64,000 nt of DNA, taken from positions 2,418,001-2,482,000 of the forward strand of contig NZ_LDPY01000001.1 in the NCBI RefSeq assembly GCF_001038505.1, in the 5' to 3' direction. The notes beneath the pieces are model-generated. The model saw nothing but the letters and a program-made list of their open reading frames with translations, was not told the origin of the DNA and did not search any database. Origin of the DNA: Puniceibacterium sp. IMCC21224 (lineage in GTDB: Bacteria > Pseudomonadota > Alphaproteobacteria > Rhodobacterales > Rhodobacteraceae). The position numbers were made by a program, and so were the translations under genes. Numbering within the stretch: the stretch's first letter is position 1; the number at the start of each line of letters is the position of its first letter. Below, one piece after another: positions 49,212 to 58,706 of this stretch.

Positions 49212-50009
49212 TTATCCGATCCGTCCGGTGATATAGCTTTCGGTGCGACTGTCTTGGGGGTTGGTGAAAATCTGCCCGGTCTCACCAAACTCAACTAGGT
49301 TCCCCAGGTGGAAAAACGCGGTTTTCTGGCTGACACGCGCAGCCTGCTGCATCGAGTGAGTCACGATGACCACCGAATACTGGCTGCGCAGATCGTCGAT
49401 CAGCTCTTCGACCTGGGCCGTGGCGATGGGATCGAGAGCCGAACACGGTTCATCCATCAGCAGCACCTCGGGTTCTGTTGCGACGGCGCGGGCAATGCAC
49501 AGACGCTGCTGCTGACCACCCGAAAGGCCGGTGCCGGGGGCATGCAGCCGATCCTTGACCTCGTTCCAGATCGCACCGCGTTTCAACGAACGCTCGACGA
49601 TTTCATCCAGATCAGTTTTGTTGTTGGCAATGCCGTGAATACGCGGACCATACGCGACGTTGTCATAGATCGACTTGGGGAACGGATTCGGTTTCTGAAA
49701 CACCATGCCAACCTTGGCGCGCAGCTGCACCGGATCGACCCGCTTGTCATAGATATCGTCACCGTCAATGCGGATATCCCCTTCGACACGGCAGATGTCG
49801 ATGGTGTCATTCATCCGGTTAAGACAGCGCAGAAACGTCGATTTACCGCAGCCCGATGGGCCGATAAAGGCGGTCACGGTCTTATCTTCGATTTCAACGC
49901 TGACATCTTTGATGGCATGGGTGTCGCCGTAGTAAACTTGTACGCCCTGCGCGGCGATCTTGATTGTCTTCTGGTCCACGAATGTCTCCGAATTTGGGGC
50001 GTCATACAT
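49212..50009 (-). CDS. pstB: Phosphate ABC transporter ATP-binding protein PstB
   Basis: ATPase of the high-affinity phosphate importer (265 aa). Walker [10 protein letters not shown] (residues 50-58), Q-loop [22 protein letters not shown] signature LSGGQQQR and Walker [14 protein letters not shown] are all present; the Q-loop and signature are diagnostic for PstB. Upstream, where pstA and pstC normally lie, are only two short uncertain frames, a Pho box and an HxlR-like remnant. Hence this ATPase either pairs with permeases encoded elsewhere or is kept for signalling with PhoU/PhoR. AAGGAC lies before the ATG. Confidence 0.95.
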   Translation of the reverse strand: MYDAPNSETFVDQKTIKIAAQGVQVYYGDTHAIKDVSVEIEDKTVTAFIGPSGCGKSTFLRCLNRMNDTIDICRVEGDIRIDGDDIYDKRVDPVQLRAKVGMVFQKPNPFPKSIYDNVAYGPRIHGIANNKTDLDEIVERSLKRGAIWNEVKDRLHAPGTGLSGGQQQRLCIARAVATEPEVLLMDEPCSALDPIATAQVEELIDDLRSQYSVVIVTHSMQQAARVSQKTAFFHLGNLVEFGETGQIFTNPQDSRTESYITGRIG

Positions 50010-50013
50010 GAGT

Positions 50014-50196
50014 TTAGTCCTTACTTACCAGCGACGCGTCTGTCGGCGACGCAAAAAGGGGCGCGGTGATGAGCATTGTCAGAAGAAATATCAACAGAAT
50101 GATGAAACCAGCCCGCGCACGATCACTTGGGCCGCGCCCAGGATCTGGCGGCCTGCACAGTGTCATCAGCGCCAGTTGCCGTTGCCGAAACGGCAA
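50014..50196 (-). CDS. Possible 60-aa single-membrane-segment ORF upstream of pstB
   Basis: Frame from ATG at 50196 to a TAA 5 bp before pstB. The first 30 residues are Arg/Pro-rich and unconvincing; residues 31-45 ([15 protein letters not shown]) form a hydrophobic helix, followed by [15 protein letters not shown]. It could be a tiny membrane protein or the last scrap of a lost permease gene. It overlaps a second frame (50123-50236), so at most one is likely real. Confidence 0.3.
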   Translation of the reverse strand: MPFRQRQLALMTLCRPPDPGRGPSDRARAGFIILLIFLLTMLITAPLFASPTDASLVSKD

Positions 50197-50236
50197 CCGT
50201 TACTGGAACCGTGGCGGTCCGTGTTGCGGATGTCAT
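50123..50236 (-). CDS. Possible 37-aa ORF downstream of the Pho box
   Basis: Frame from ATG at 50236 ending TGA at 50123, beginning [16 protein letters not shown]. It is the first ATG frame of appreciable length after the predicted PhoB-controlled promoter, and it ends 110 bp before pstB. It is Ala/Thr/Val-rich with no match I recognise. It may be a leader, a small protein or noise. Confidence 0.25.
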   Translation of the reverse strand: MTSATRTATVPVTVAVSATATGADDTVQAARSWARPK

Positions 50237-50295
50237 ATGAGGCGCCTTATTTTCGATATGTCACGACAATCATGTGCGTGACCTAAGCTCCTCGC

Positions 50296-50334
50296 GCTAT
50301 AGTTTTGTGACGTTATTGTAACGGTTGCATGACA
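50296..50334 (-). promoter_or_regulatory. Pho box with candidate -10 upstream of pstB
   Basis: On the minus strand three 7-bp direct repeats, TGTCATG, CGTTACA and CGTCACA, are each separated by 4 bp (50328-50334, 50317-50323, 50306-50312). The 11-bp periodicity is that of PhoB sites. TATAGC (50296-50301) follows as a candidate -10. The pstB start lies about 290 bp downstream. PhoB control of pstB-phoU-phoB is inferred. Confidence 0.75.
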
Positions 50335-50373
50335 TGGGTCTTTGCATAAAGATTACGGCGACTTGCGGCTTGG

Positions 50374-50718
50374 CTATACCTGCGAAAACGTCGGTGTGCT
50401 CGGCTCGATCCAGTCGCCCAGTGAGCGCACCCGTTCGGGTGCCTCGGCTCGCAGTGGGGTCAGGCTGCATTCCACATGCGGCGGCACGACCTCATAGGTG
50501 ACGCACCGGACCAGTCCATCTTCTTCGAGCCATTGCAAGGATTGCGCCTGCATTCGTTGACTGACCCCGCCGAACTTGCGCCGCCACGCGCTAAACCGAA
50601 ATGTGCCGCCCTGAAGCGAGATCAGCATCCGCACCGGCCGACACCGCTGTGCTCGTCCCGTGACCACGGCCAAGGCGCGCCAATGCCGGTGCGCCACTGA
50701 TTGTCCCGCGCCACGCAA
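50374..50718 (-). pseudogene. HxlR-family regulator remnant
   Basis: The frame encodes the recognisable second half of an HxlR-type winged helix-turn-helix regulator: FRFSAWRRKFGGVSQRMQ, LEEDGLVRC, EVVPPHVECSLTPL and LGDWIE match the family consensus in order. The start is poor: the only initiator is TTG at 50718, and the usual N-terminal Cys segment and first helix (CPV...GGKW) are not recognisable. So the gene seems truncated or damaged at its 5' end. It lies 43 bp after phoR on the same strand, in the interval where pstSCA would be expected. It could also be a divergent but working short regulator. Confidence 0.55.
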
Positions 50719-50761
50719 TTGGTCACCAAGTCAGGGGTATGCCCCGTAAAGCCTGATCCCG

Positions 50762-51789
<1,028 letters not shown>

Positions 51790-51793
<4 letters not shown>

Positions 51794-52971
51794 TTCGCTG
51801 CTCGCGCCGCCCGCAATCCGTCCTTGATGGTCGCGATCAGCGCATCCGGCGCCTCGAGCCCGACCGAGACGCGAAAAAAGCCCTCGGAAATACCGATTGC
51901 GGCGCGGGCCTCAGGTGTCAGGGCGCGATGCGAACTGGACGCAGGATGCGACAGCGTGGTGCCCACATCCCCCAGTGTCGGGGCAAAGGCGACGCCGGAC
52001 GCCGCAACGGTAAAGGCATTGGCTGCTGCCCGCCCGCCCTCAAGCTCAAAGCTCAGCATATTGCCCCCCATGCCGCGCAGCACCGATTGCGCCCGGGCGC
52101 GATCGGGGTGATCGTCGCGAGTTGGGTACAAGACACGCGTAACACCCGCCTGCCCGGCCAGAAAATCACCCAGCGTCCGCGCCGTCGCCTGCGCCCGTTC
52201 GAACCGCAGATCAAATGACATCAGGCCACGTTCTGCCAGCCAGCAATCAAAGGGGCTGGGCGTCATGCCGGTGGTCACGACGAAGTCATAAAGCTGCTTG
52301 CTCAGCCGCTCGTCCTGCGCGGCGATCCAGCCCAGCATCACATCGGAATGCCCCGACAACAATTTGGTCACCGAATGCAGCACCACATCGGCGCCGCGCT
52401 CAAAGGGACGGATCGCGGTCGGCGTGGTAAAGGTGTTGTCCACCACCAGCAGCACCCCACGTTCGCGACACAGCGCCGCGATGCCATCCAGATCAGCAAT
52501 GCGCAGCGTCGGGTTCGACACGACCTCGATCAGCGCCAAACGGGTCTCGGGGCGGAATGCCGCCGCAAAGGCCGCAACATCGGTGGGGTCCGCCAGGCTG
52601 GTGGCGATGCCCAAACGCGGCAGATCGTCTTTCATCATTCGCAGCGAGCGACCATAAAGTTGATCGCCGCCAACCACATGATCGCCAGCCTTGCACAGAC
52701 CCAGCAGCGCGGCAGAGACCGCCGCCATGCCCGACCCGGTGACAATGCCGCCCTCACATCCCTCAAGCGCGTCAATGCGCCGTGCCAGAACATCGGCATT
52801 GGGATGCCCTTCGCGCGCGTAGGTATAGCCGGCGACACGTCCCTCGTATTGCGCATCCAGCCCATCGGGCGTGTCGCTGGCATAGACCACAGACGGCATC
52901 AACGGGGTCACGACCGGGGTCGAGCTGCTGGCAGGCAATCCAACCGGCCGCATCAGGGTGGGTTTCATCAT
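51790..52971 (-). CDS. Cys/Met metabolism PLP-dependent enzyme (cystathionine lyase / methionine gamma-lyase type)
   Basis: Fold-type I PLP enzyme of the cystathionine gamma-synthase family (393 aa). The cofactor lysine is Lys203 in LHSVTKLLSGHSDVMLG; other landmarks are YTYAREGHPNADVLARRIDALEG-type sequence near residue 49, TGSGMAAVSAALL, YGRSLRMM and the C-terminal FFRVSVGLE. Two adjacent ATGs (52971, 52968) are possible; GAGAGAG suits the first. The exact reaction (cystathionine gamma-lyase, beta-lyase or methionine gamma-lyase) cannot be set by eye. It is translationally coupled to phoR, an unusual pairing. Confidence 0.87.
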
Positions 52972-53130
52972 GTTATGACTCTCTCGTGATACGCTTTGGC
53001 GAAGACCTTGCACAAGTGCCCGCACCCGGCAAGAGGCACTGCCATGGGCGCCGCGATGAACCCGGATGGTTCCGCGAATGGTTGGTTGTCGCTTTGCCGT
53101 TTCAACGGCAGTCAGGTGGGCGGGCAGTCC

Positions 53131-53652
53131 TCACACCGCGGTCAGCCCCGCCCGAAAGCGCCGCATATTGGCCTGATACCCCAGCGCGCTGCGCCGCAGC
53201 CCCTCGATGGCCGCATCATCGAGCTGGCGCACCACCTTGCCGGGTGCCCCCATAACCAGCGATCCGTCAGGGATCTCTTTGCCTTCGGTGATCAGCGCAC
53301 CGGCCCCAATCAGGCAATTGCGGCCGATACGGGCTCCGTTCAGCACCGTCGCGCCCATCCCGATCAGCGAATTGTCCCCGATTGTGCAGCCATGCAGCAT
53401 CGCCTTGTGACCGATGGTACAGCCTGCACCGATTGTCAAAGGATGCCCCATGTCAGTGTGACAAACGACATTCTCTTGCACGTTGCTGCCGACACCCACA
53501 TAGATCACCTCGTTGTCACCGCGAAGGGTGCAACCGAACCAGATCGACGCCCCCTCTTCGAGCACCACCTTACCGATCACATTGGCATCAGGGGCAATCC
53601 AGGTATCCGCATGGATCTGCGGTGCGTGTCCGTCGAGGTTATAGAGCGTCAT
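53131..53652 (-). CDS. Gamma-class carbonic anhydrase / acyltransferase-like hexapeptide protein
   Basis: Left-handed beta-helix protein (173 aa) of the gamma carbonic anhydrase family. Hexapeptide repeats run through residues 20-140 ([20 protein letters not shown] and [19 protein letters not shown]). The metal histidines fit NVVCHTDMG and GHKAMLHG. The family includes CO2 hydratases and paralogues of unknown function (PaaY/YrdA-like), so activity is uncertain. The ATG at 53652 lies inside the end of gmk (14-bp overlap), so the two are co-transcribed. Confidence 0.88.
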   Translation of the reverse strand: MTLYNLDGHAPQIHADTWIAPDANVIGKVVLEEGASIWFGCTLRGDNEVIYVGVGSNVQENVVCHTDMGHPLTIGAGCTIGHKAMLHGCTIGDNSLIGMGATVLNGARIGRNCLIGAGALITEGKEIPDGSLVMGAPGKVVRQLDDAAIEGLRRSALGYQANMRRFRAGLTAV

Positions 53653-54292
53653 GGTTTCCGTCCTCAAATTCGTCCTGTAACTTGCGCACATGCGCGGTAA
53701 GGCTGGGTTGCTGGCTGCGCCGCAACCGGGCGGCTTTGATAATGCTGATCAGCCGCGCTTCGGTGGCGTCAAGATCGTCGTTTACCAGCACAAAATCGTA
53801 ACCACCCCAATGGCTGATCTCGTCCCAACTTTTCTGCATCCGTTTCGCGATGGTGTCCGGGGTGTCCTGACCGCGCGATTCCAGCCTGCTGCGCAGTGCT
53901 GCAATTGATGGCGGCAGCAGAAAGATCGACAGCGTGTGCAGGCCAAGATCAGAATTGGTGATCTGCTGCGCCCCCTGCCAGTCGATGTCAAAAAGCACAT
54001 CCTTGCCTTCGGAAATTGCGTCCCACACCGGCCCTTTGGGAGAGCCATAGAAATTGCCAAAGACATGCGCGTGCTCCAGCATTCCGCCTTGTGACACCTG
54101 CTTTTTGAACGTTGAATCGCTAAGAAAATGGTAATCCTCGCCCTCCACCTCGCCATGGCGCGGCGCGCGGGTGGTCGCCGAGACGGAAAAGACGATGCTG
54201 TCATCCCAAGCGCGCATCCGCCGGGCAAGTGTCGATTTCCCCGCGCCCGAAGGCGACGACAGGATAATTAATAGGCCACGCCGGTCTGTCAT
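53639..54292 (-). CDS. gmk: Guanylate kinase
   Basis: Phosphorylates GMP to GDP with ATP (217 aa). P-loop [14 protein letters not shown] (about residues 12-25), GMP-binding [21 protein letters not shown] and the [10 protein letters not shown] segment are diagnostic. It follows yicC by 3 bp, a neighbourhood (yicC-gmk) conserved in many proteobacteria, and overlaps the next gene by 14 bp. Confidence 0.96.
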   Translation of the reverse strand: MTDRRGLLIILSSPSGAGKSTLARRMRAWDDSIVFSVSATTRAPRHGEVEGEDYHFLSDSTFKKQVSQGGMLEHAHVFGNFYGSPKGPVWDAISEGKDVLFDIDWQGAQQITNSDLGLHTLSIFLLPPSIAALRSRLESRGQDTPDTIAKRMQKSWDEISHWGGYDFVLVNDDLDATEARLISIIKAARLRRSQQPSLTAHVRKLQDEFEDGNHDAL

Positions 54293-54295
54293 GTT

Positions 54296-55186
54296 CTATT
54301 CCACATTCTGTACCTGTTCACGCATTTGGTCGATCACAGTCTTGAGCTGCAAACCCACCGCCGTCAGCGAAACCGATTGCGCCTTGGAACACAGCGTGTT
54401 GGCCTCACGGTTGAATTCTTGCGATAGAAAATCCAGTTTGCGCCCCATTGGGCCATCGGTGGCCAGCAGGTCGCGCCCTGCGGCCACATGGGCCCGCAGC
54501 CGGTCGATTTCCTCGGTCACGTCGGCCTTGACCGCGATCAACGCCAACTCCTGTGCGACCCGCTGCGGATCGGCACCGTCGCTATTGTCGAGGACCCGTG
54601 CCAGCGCCGCGCGCAGCTTGTCCGCCTGTTCGGCCTGGCGCCCGGGGATCAGGTTGACGGCTTGTTCGGTCAGTGCCGCAATCTCGTCAAGCTGCTGCAT
54701 CAGCACCGCCTGCACGGCGGTCCCTTCGGCGGCGCGCATGGCAATAAATCCATCAAGGATGATCGGGAATTCAGCCAGCAACTGCGCCCTCAGCGCCGCC
54801 GTATCGGTCTCTGTGCGCGATTGTTCAAGGATGCCGCGCAAGCCGACAATCTGAGCGGCTGTCGAGGGGGCCAGCGACAGACCGGCAGCCATAGCGTCGG
54901 CTTCGATCCGGGTCATAGCGTCAAGCACATGTTCCAATTGCGGTTCGCACAGCCGCAACGCGCCCTCATCCTCGCTGCCCTGCAATCGCAGCGAAATCGT
55001 GACATTGCCCCGGCTGAGACGTGGTGTGATGGCGCTGCGCAGGCCTGCTTCAAGCCCGTCAATCCAGTCCGGCACGCGAATCCGCAGATCCAGCCCTTTC
55101 CCATTCACACTGCGCAGATCCCAGGTCCAGCGCAGGCCATCACGGGCCCCCTGACCTGCGGCAAATCCTGTCATCGACTGGCGCAT
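54296..55186 (-). CDS. yicC: YicC family endoribonuclease-like protein
   Basis: Conserved protein of 296 aa, with N-terminal YicC_N domain (SMTGFAAGQGARDGLRWTWDLRSVNGKGLDLR-type start, about residues 4-35) and C-terminal DUF1732 (LDFLSQEFNREANTLCSKA near the end). E. coli YicC has been linked to RNA decay. The ATG at 55186 is preferred over a GTG two codons upstream because GGAAG lies just before it. It is in an operon with gmk (3 bp). Confidence 0.93.
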   Translation of the reverse strand: MRQSMTGFAAGQGARDGLRWTWDLRSVNGKGLDLRIRVPDWIDGLEAGLRSAITPRLSRGNVTISLRLQGSEDEGALRLCEPQLEHVLDAMTRIEADAMAAGLSLAPSTAAQIVGLRGILEQSRTETDTAALRAQLLAEFPIILDGFIAMRAAEGTAVQAVLMQQLDEIAALTEQAVNLIPGRQAEQADKLRAALARVLDNSDGADPQRVAQELALIAVKADVTEEIDRLRAHVAAGRDLLATDGPMGRKLDFLSQEFNREANTLCSKAQSVSLTAVGLQLKTVIDQMREQVQNVE

Positions 55187-55341
55187 CAGCACTTCCTTTT
55201 TTGCGATCCGGACTAAGCAAACCGCCTGCGCAACGCAAGGCAGATGGTTGCGAATGTGTTAACCACTGCGACCAATTTGGGGCGAAATTGGATCAATTCT
55301 GACATATTAAGATTTCAGAAACCTTTATGAAGGCACCGTAA

Positions 55342-55358
55342 AGTAACGTATCGTTACT
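55342..55358. promoter_or_regulatory. Inverted repeat upstream of the PAS-domain gene
   Basis: Perfect inverted repeat AGTAACG-TAT-CGTTACT, 30 bp before the preferred start of the PAS gene. Symmetry and position suggest an operator or a very tight hairpin. The binding factor is unknown. Confidence 0.45.
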
Positions 55359-55388
55359 GTGCCGGACACCTCGGGTCACGGAGCGACT

Positions 55389-56105
55389 ATGATGTTTGGA
55401 ACTGGAAGAAACGACCGAAATGTTGTGTCGATGATGAATCCTGCAAACGAACGGCGTCTGGCGCCCCTGCGTCAGGTCGAAAGCTATTGGCAGGCGTTAT
55501 GTGGGCCCGACGCGGTGCCGCTGCGCAGTCAGATTGATCCGCGCGGCATCGAAGGTGCGCTGGAAAACGCCTTTCTTGCCGAACGGATCGCGCCGTCACT
55601 GGCGAAGATGCGGGTGGCCGGTTCGCATCTGAGCGACCTGATGGGGATGGAAGTGGCCGGCATGCCGCTAAGCGCGCTGTTCACGCATCCTGCCCGCGCC
55701 GAACTGGGTGACGCCGTGACGCAGCTTTTTGCCGATCCGGCGGTGGTCCGTATCAACCTGCGGGCAGAGCCCGGCTTTGGCAAACCCGATCTGGAGGGGG
55801 CGCTGATCCTGATGCCCTTGCGGTCGGATATGGGGGATGTCACCCGCGCGTTGGGATGTCTGGTCACTTCCGGGCGGATCGGCCGCGCACCCCGGCGGTT
55901 CGAGATCACCAGCCTGACTCTGAGACGCGCCTGCGACATTGTGGGGCGCCCAGACAAAACGCCCCCTTCGGTGCGTAGTCTTCCGCAGCGAAACACCGCA
56001 CCTCGCACCCAATATCTGGCCGAGGACAGCCAGCCTTTCCGACCCGCCGCGACGGCACCCGGAAAGCATCCGTATCTCAGGATCGTAGCTTCTAACGATG
56101 ACTGA
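55389..56105 (+). CDS. PAS-domain protein (PAS_5 family)
   Basis: Alphaproteobacterial PAS_5-type protein (238 aa). The domain spans about residues 20-155, with PLRQVESYWQALCGPDAVPLRSQIDP, LAKMRVAGSHLSDLMGMEVAGMPLSALF and LGCLVTSGRIGRAPRRFEI as landmarks. The last 70 residues are low-complexity, Pro/Arg/Thr-rich. The start at 55389 has CGGAG 5 bp before it; a GTG at 55359 is an alternative. Members often affect motility or cell cycle in related bacteria, but the function is not established. It stands alone and ends at a strong terminator. Confidence 0.75.
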   Translation: MMFGTGRNDRNVVSMMNPANERRLAPLRQVESYWQALCGPDAVPLRSQIDPRGIEGALENAFLAERIAPSLAKMRVAGSHLSDLMGMEVAGMPLSALFTHPARAELGDAVTQLFADPAVVRINLRAEPGFGKPDLEGALILMPLRSDMGDVTRALGCLVTSGRIGRAPRRFEITSLTLRRACDIVGRPDKTPPSVRSLPQRNTAPRTQYLAEDSQPFRPAATAPGKHPYLRIVASNDD

Positions 56106-56143
56106 AAAACTCTGCCTGACCATCGAGTCAGGCAGAGTTTTTT
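56105..56143. terminator. Bidirectional terminator between the PAS gene and galU
   Basis: A stem of about 14-15 bp, with arms AAAACTCTGCCTGA and TCAGGCAGAGTTTT, an 8-nt loop and flanking A and T runs. It lies directly after the PAS-gene stop, and serves the convergent galU transcript too. Confidence 0.92.
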
Positions 56144-56170
56144 CGGACAAAAATCCCAACGGGCGGTGGG

Positions 56171-57079
56171 TTATTCTGCCGCCAGCAATCCGGTTTCGCG
56201 GCTGGCCAACACATCGTTGAACTCGGTGCGCTGACCAGCATAGGCCAGAATCGCGCGCAGCATCCCTTCTTTTGACCCGCAATCAAAGCGTGTGCCGCTA
56301 AAGCGGAAGCCGCTCAGCCCGACACGTGGCGTGCCCTTGGAGATCGCGTCGGTCAACTGAATTTCCCCGCCGGTCCCGGCTGGCAGCCCCCGCAAATCGT
56401 CAAAGATCGACCCGTCAAGCACATAGCGTCCAACAACGGCCTGCCGCGACGGTGCATCGGCGGGCTCGGGCTTTTCGACCATACCATCGGCCCAGAGCAC
56501 ATTGCCATCGCGACCAGTTACCGACAACACACCGTAATTTTTGACCGCTTCGGGTGCGACCTGCATCGTGGCGACCATATGGCCGGCGCCACCCTGCGTA
56601 TAGGCCGCGATCATTTCTGACAGGCAGCCCGGCTCTCCCAGAATAAGGTCATCGGGCAAAATCACCGCAACCGGACCCGGCAATGCATGCTCGGCAGCAC
56701 AAAGCACAGCATGCCCTAATCCAAGCGGTTGATGCTGCATGACAAACTGAACTTCGTGGCTATCCGGATTCAGCGCCGCGTCAGTCAGGCGCCGCGCCAG
56801 GCCATGCTTGCCCTTGGCGCACAGCGTTTCGGTCAGATCCTTGTCCTCAAGGACATAGCGTTCGATGGCGGATTTAGACGGGTGGCTGACAAAAATCATC
56901 CGTTCGATCCCGGCATCCCGCGCTTCGTCGATCGCGAACTGGATCAGCGGGCGGTCAAGCACCGGCAAAAGTTCTTTGGGTGTGGCTTTGGTGGCAGGCA
57001 GAAAACGCGTCCCCAGACCAGCGACCGGAAAAATCGCGGTACGCACGGGGGCTTTCGGTTTCGTGACTGTAAAATCCAT
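56171..57079 (-). CDS. galU: UTP-glucose-1-phosphate uridylyltransferase
   Basis: Makes UDP-glucose from UTP and glucose-1-phosphate (302 aa). Signature AIFPVAGLGTRFLPATKATPKELLP (about residues 15-38) is written here only in part: GLGTRFLPATKA. Also HQPLGLGHAVLCAAEHA, VILPDDLIL and GYGVLS-like NYGVLSVTG, with the C-terminal GTRFDCGSKEGML. It draws on the same glucose-1-phosphate pool as GlgC. It diverges from the glucosylglycerol operon across a 480-bp AT-rich interval. Confidence 0.95.
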   Translation of the reverse strand: MDFTVTKPKAPVRTAIFPVAGLGTRFLPATKATPKELLPVLDRPLIQFAIDEARDAGIERMIFVSHPSKSAIERYVLEDKDLTETLCAKGKHGLARRLTDAALNPDSHEVQFVMQHQPLGLGHAVLCAAEHALPGPVAVILPDDLILGEPGCLSEMIAAYTQGGAGHMVATMQVAPEAVKNYGVLSVTGRDGNVLWADGMVEKPEPADAPSRQAVVGRYVLDGSIFDDLRGLPAGTGGEIQLTDAISKGTPRVGLSGFRFSGTRFDCGSKEGMLRAILAYAGQRTEFNDVLASRETGLLAAE

Positions 57080-57560
57080 CTTTTCAGCTCTCCTTAGGTC
57101 GGCTTAAATACTCTGCTGCAGCGCAGCGATGGTATAACCCTATGGCGCGTATGCGAAAAGTCAAAATCGGTGTTTGCCGAACAGATTTCCCTACGGGCAC
57201 GATAAGGTGCGAAAAGCTGAGATAATCATTAATATTCATGTAATTAACCTTGTTCACACAAGATCAGCCGGTTTCCGCTCTTGCAGACGCAATGCACAGA
57301 TTTGCAGCAAATAACGGCCGATTCATTCCGATTTGCAGGGTTAATTCGCCTAACGACCGCGAAAACCTGCCTAGTTTTATGCGAATCAAGTACAATTTAG
57401 CCTATATATTGTGCAAATAAGGTTTATGCTGCGCAGCGGCAGACAGAAAACCACGGCTAGGGTGGACAGATGACCGCGCAACCCTAGCCTTAAGACAACA
57501 ACTGAAAATCAAAAGGAATTCGCGCCCCGATCCCCCGTGATCGCATGCGCATCAAACAGT
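57080..57560. other. AT-rich divergent promoter region between galU and the ggpS operon
   Basis: About 480 bp without a credible gene and clearly AT-richer than the surroundings (for example 57220-57250 and 57380-57430). TATATT at 57405-57410 is a candidate -10 for the osmolyte operon; no good -35 is seen. A hairpin lies at 57455-57489. The length and composition suggest complex regulation, for example by salt. Confidence 0.55.
57455..57489. promoter_or_regulatory. Hairpin or operator in the leader of the glucosylglycerol operon
   Basis: A 9-bp perfect inverted repeat, GGCTAGGGT / ACCCTAGCC, with a 17-nt spacer ends 71 bp before the gpsA start and about 45 bp downstream of the candidate -10. 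It would be transcribed in the 5' leader. No T-run, so it is more likely a regulatory structure or protein site than a terminator. Confidence 0.5.
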
Positions 57561-58706
57561 ATGGATGGACAGAACATAGACAGTCCCGATCCCGTCGCCG
57601 CATCGACTTTTGAAAAGCAACTGCATGCCGTGCCCTATGGTGTCATTACCGTTCTGGGTATGGGCAGTTGGGGAACCGCACTTGCGATGGTGGCGGCCCG
57701 CGCCGGTCGCGATGTGCGGCTTTGGGGTCGCCGCGCAGCCCTGTCCGAGGCGATCACCGGTACGAGGATAAACCCGGACTACCTTCCGCAAGTCGCGTTG
57801 GATGAGGCGATCCTGGCAACCAGCGATCTGACCGAGGCACTGAGCGGGACCGAGGCCGTGCTGATCGTGACGCCGTCACCGACCTTGCGTGATGTCTGCG
57901 CCGCAATCAGGCCGCATCTGCCCACCGGCATTCCCATCGCGTTGTGCTGCAAAGGGATTGAGCGCGGTACCGGCCTATTGCTGTCCGAGGTGGTCTCTGA
58001 AGAATTGCCGGGGCATCCCGTTGGCGCGCTCTCCGGGCCGACATTTGCGCTGGAAACCGCACTTGGCCATCCGACGGCAGCGACCATCGCCTTTCCCTTT
58101 ACTTACAAGAATCGCCTCGATCCGGCACAAAGCCCGGCGGCGCGGCTGGCGGTTTCGATGTCGTCGGCTGCATTTCGTCCTTACATCTCGGACGATCCGG
58201 TAGGGGTCGAAATCGGCGGCGCGGTCAAGAACGTGATCGCCATCGCCTGCGGGATGATGACCGGCGCGGGATTTGCTGAAAACACCCGCGCCGCGCTGAT
58301 CACACGCGGCACCGATGAAATGAAGTTCCTCGCCGAAGCCCTTGGCGGCAGACGGGAAACCGTCACCGGTCTGTCGGGCGCGGGCGACCTGACACTGACC
58401 TGTTCCAGTATGACCTCGCGCAATATGTCGCTCGGCGTGCAGCTTGGCAAAGGTGTGGCGCGCGAAGAATGCTTTGACGGTCGCCCCGTGGTGGTCGAGG
58501 GTGAGGTCAACGCCGTATCGGTCGTCGATCTGGCGCGGCGCATCGGCGTGCAAATGCCGATTTGTGAGGCGGTCCATACCGTGCTGCACGAAGGTGCCGA
58601 CCTTGTCACCACCTTTTCGGACCTCTGGGCCCGGCCCATCGAATCCGAACCGAGGACGCTCACAATGGAGCTGTTCCACCCCACAACAACAACACAAGTG
58701 AGTTGA
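57561..58706 (+). CDS. gpsA: NAD(P)H-dependent glycerol-3-phosphate dehydrogenase
   Basis: Reduces dihydroxyacetone phosphate to sn-glycerol-3-phosphate (381 aa). The Rossmann motif ITVLGMGSWGTALAMVAARAG-type loop lies about residue 30 (GMGSWGTALA); then CCKGIERGTG, SGPTFALE, the catalytic Lys in GAVKNVIAIACG, GAGDLTLTC and the C-terminal PICEAVH. Longer than ordinary GpsA (about 320-335 aa): it has a 28-residue N-terminal extension and an insert FPFTYKNRLDPAQSP. The start is uncertain: ATG at 57561 (used) or GTG at 57537. Its stop directly abuts the next ATG (TGAATG). As first gene before the phosphatase and GgpS, it is probably a dedicated copy feeding glucosylglycerol synthesis. Confidence 0.88.
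   Translation: MDGQNIDSPDPVAASTFEKQLHAVPYGVITVLGMGSWGTALAMVAARAGRDVRLWGRRAALSEAITGTRINPDYLPQVALDEAILATSDLTEALSGTEAVLIVTPSPTLRDVCAAIRPHLPTGIPIALCCKGIERGTGLLLSEVVSEELPGHPVGALSGPTFALETALGHPTAATIAFPFTYKNRLDPAQSPAARLAVSMSSAAFRPYISDDPVGVEIGGAVKNVIAIACGMMTGAGFAENTRAALITRGTDEMKFLAEALGGRRETVTGLSGAGDLTLTCSSMTSRNMSLGVQLGKGVAREECFDGRPVVVEGEVNAVSVVDLARRIGVQMPICEAVHTVLHEGADLVTTFSDLWARPIESEPRTLTMELFHPTTTTQVS

Noticed and set aside
57221..57245. CtrA-like TTAA-spaced sites upstream of gpsA
   Set aside because: TTAA pairs occur but the spacing (11 bp) does not fit TTAA-N7-TTAA; the region is simply AT-rich.
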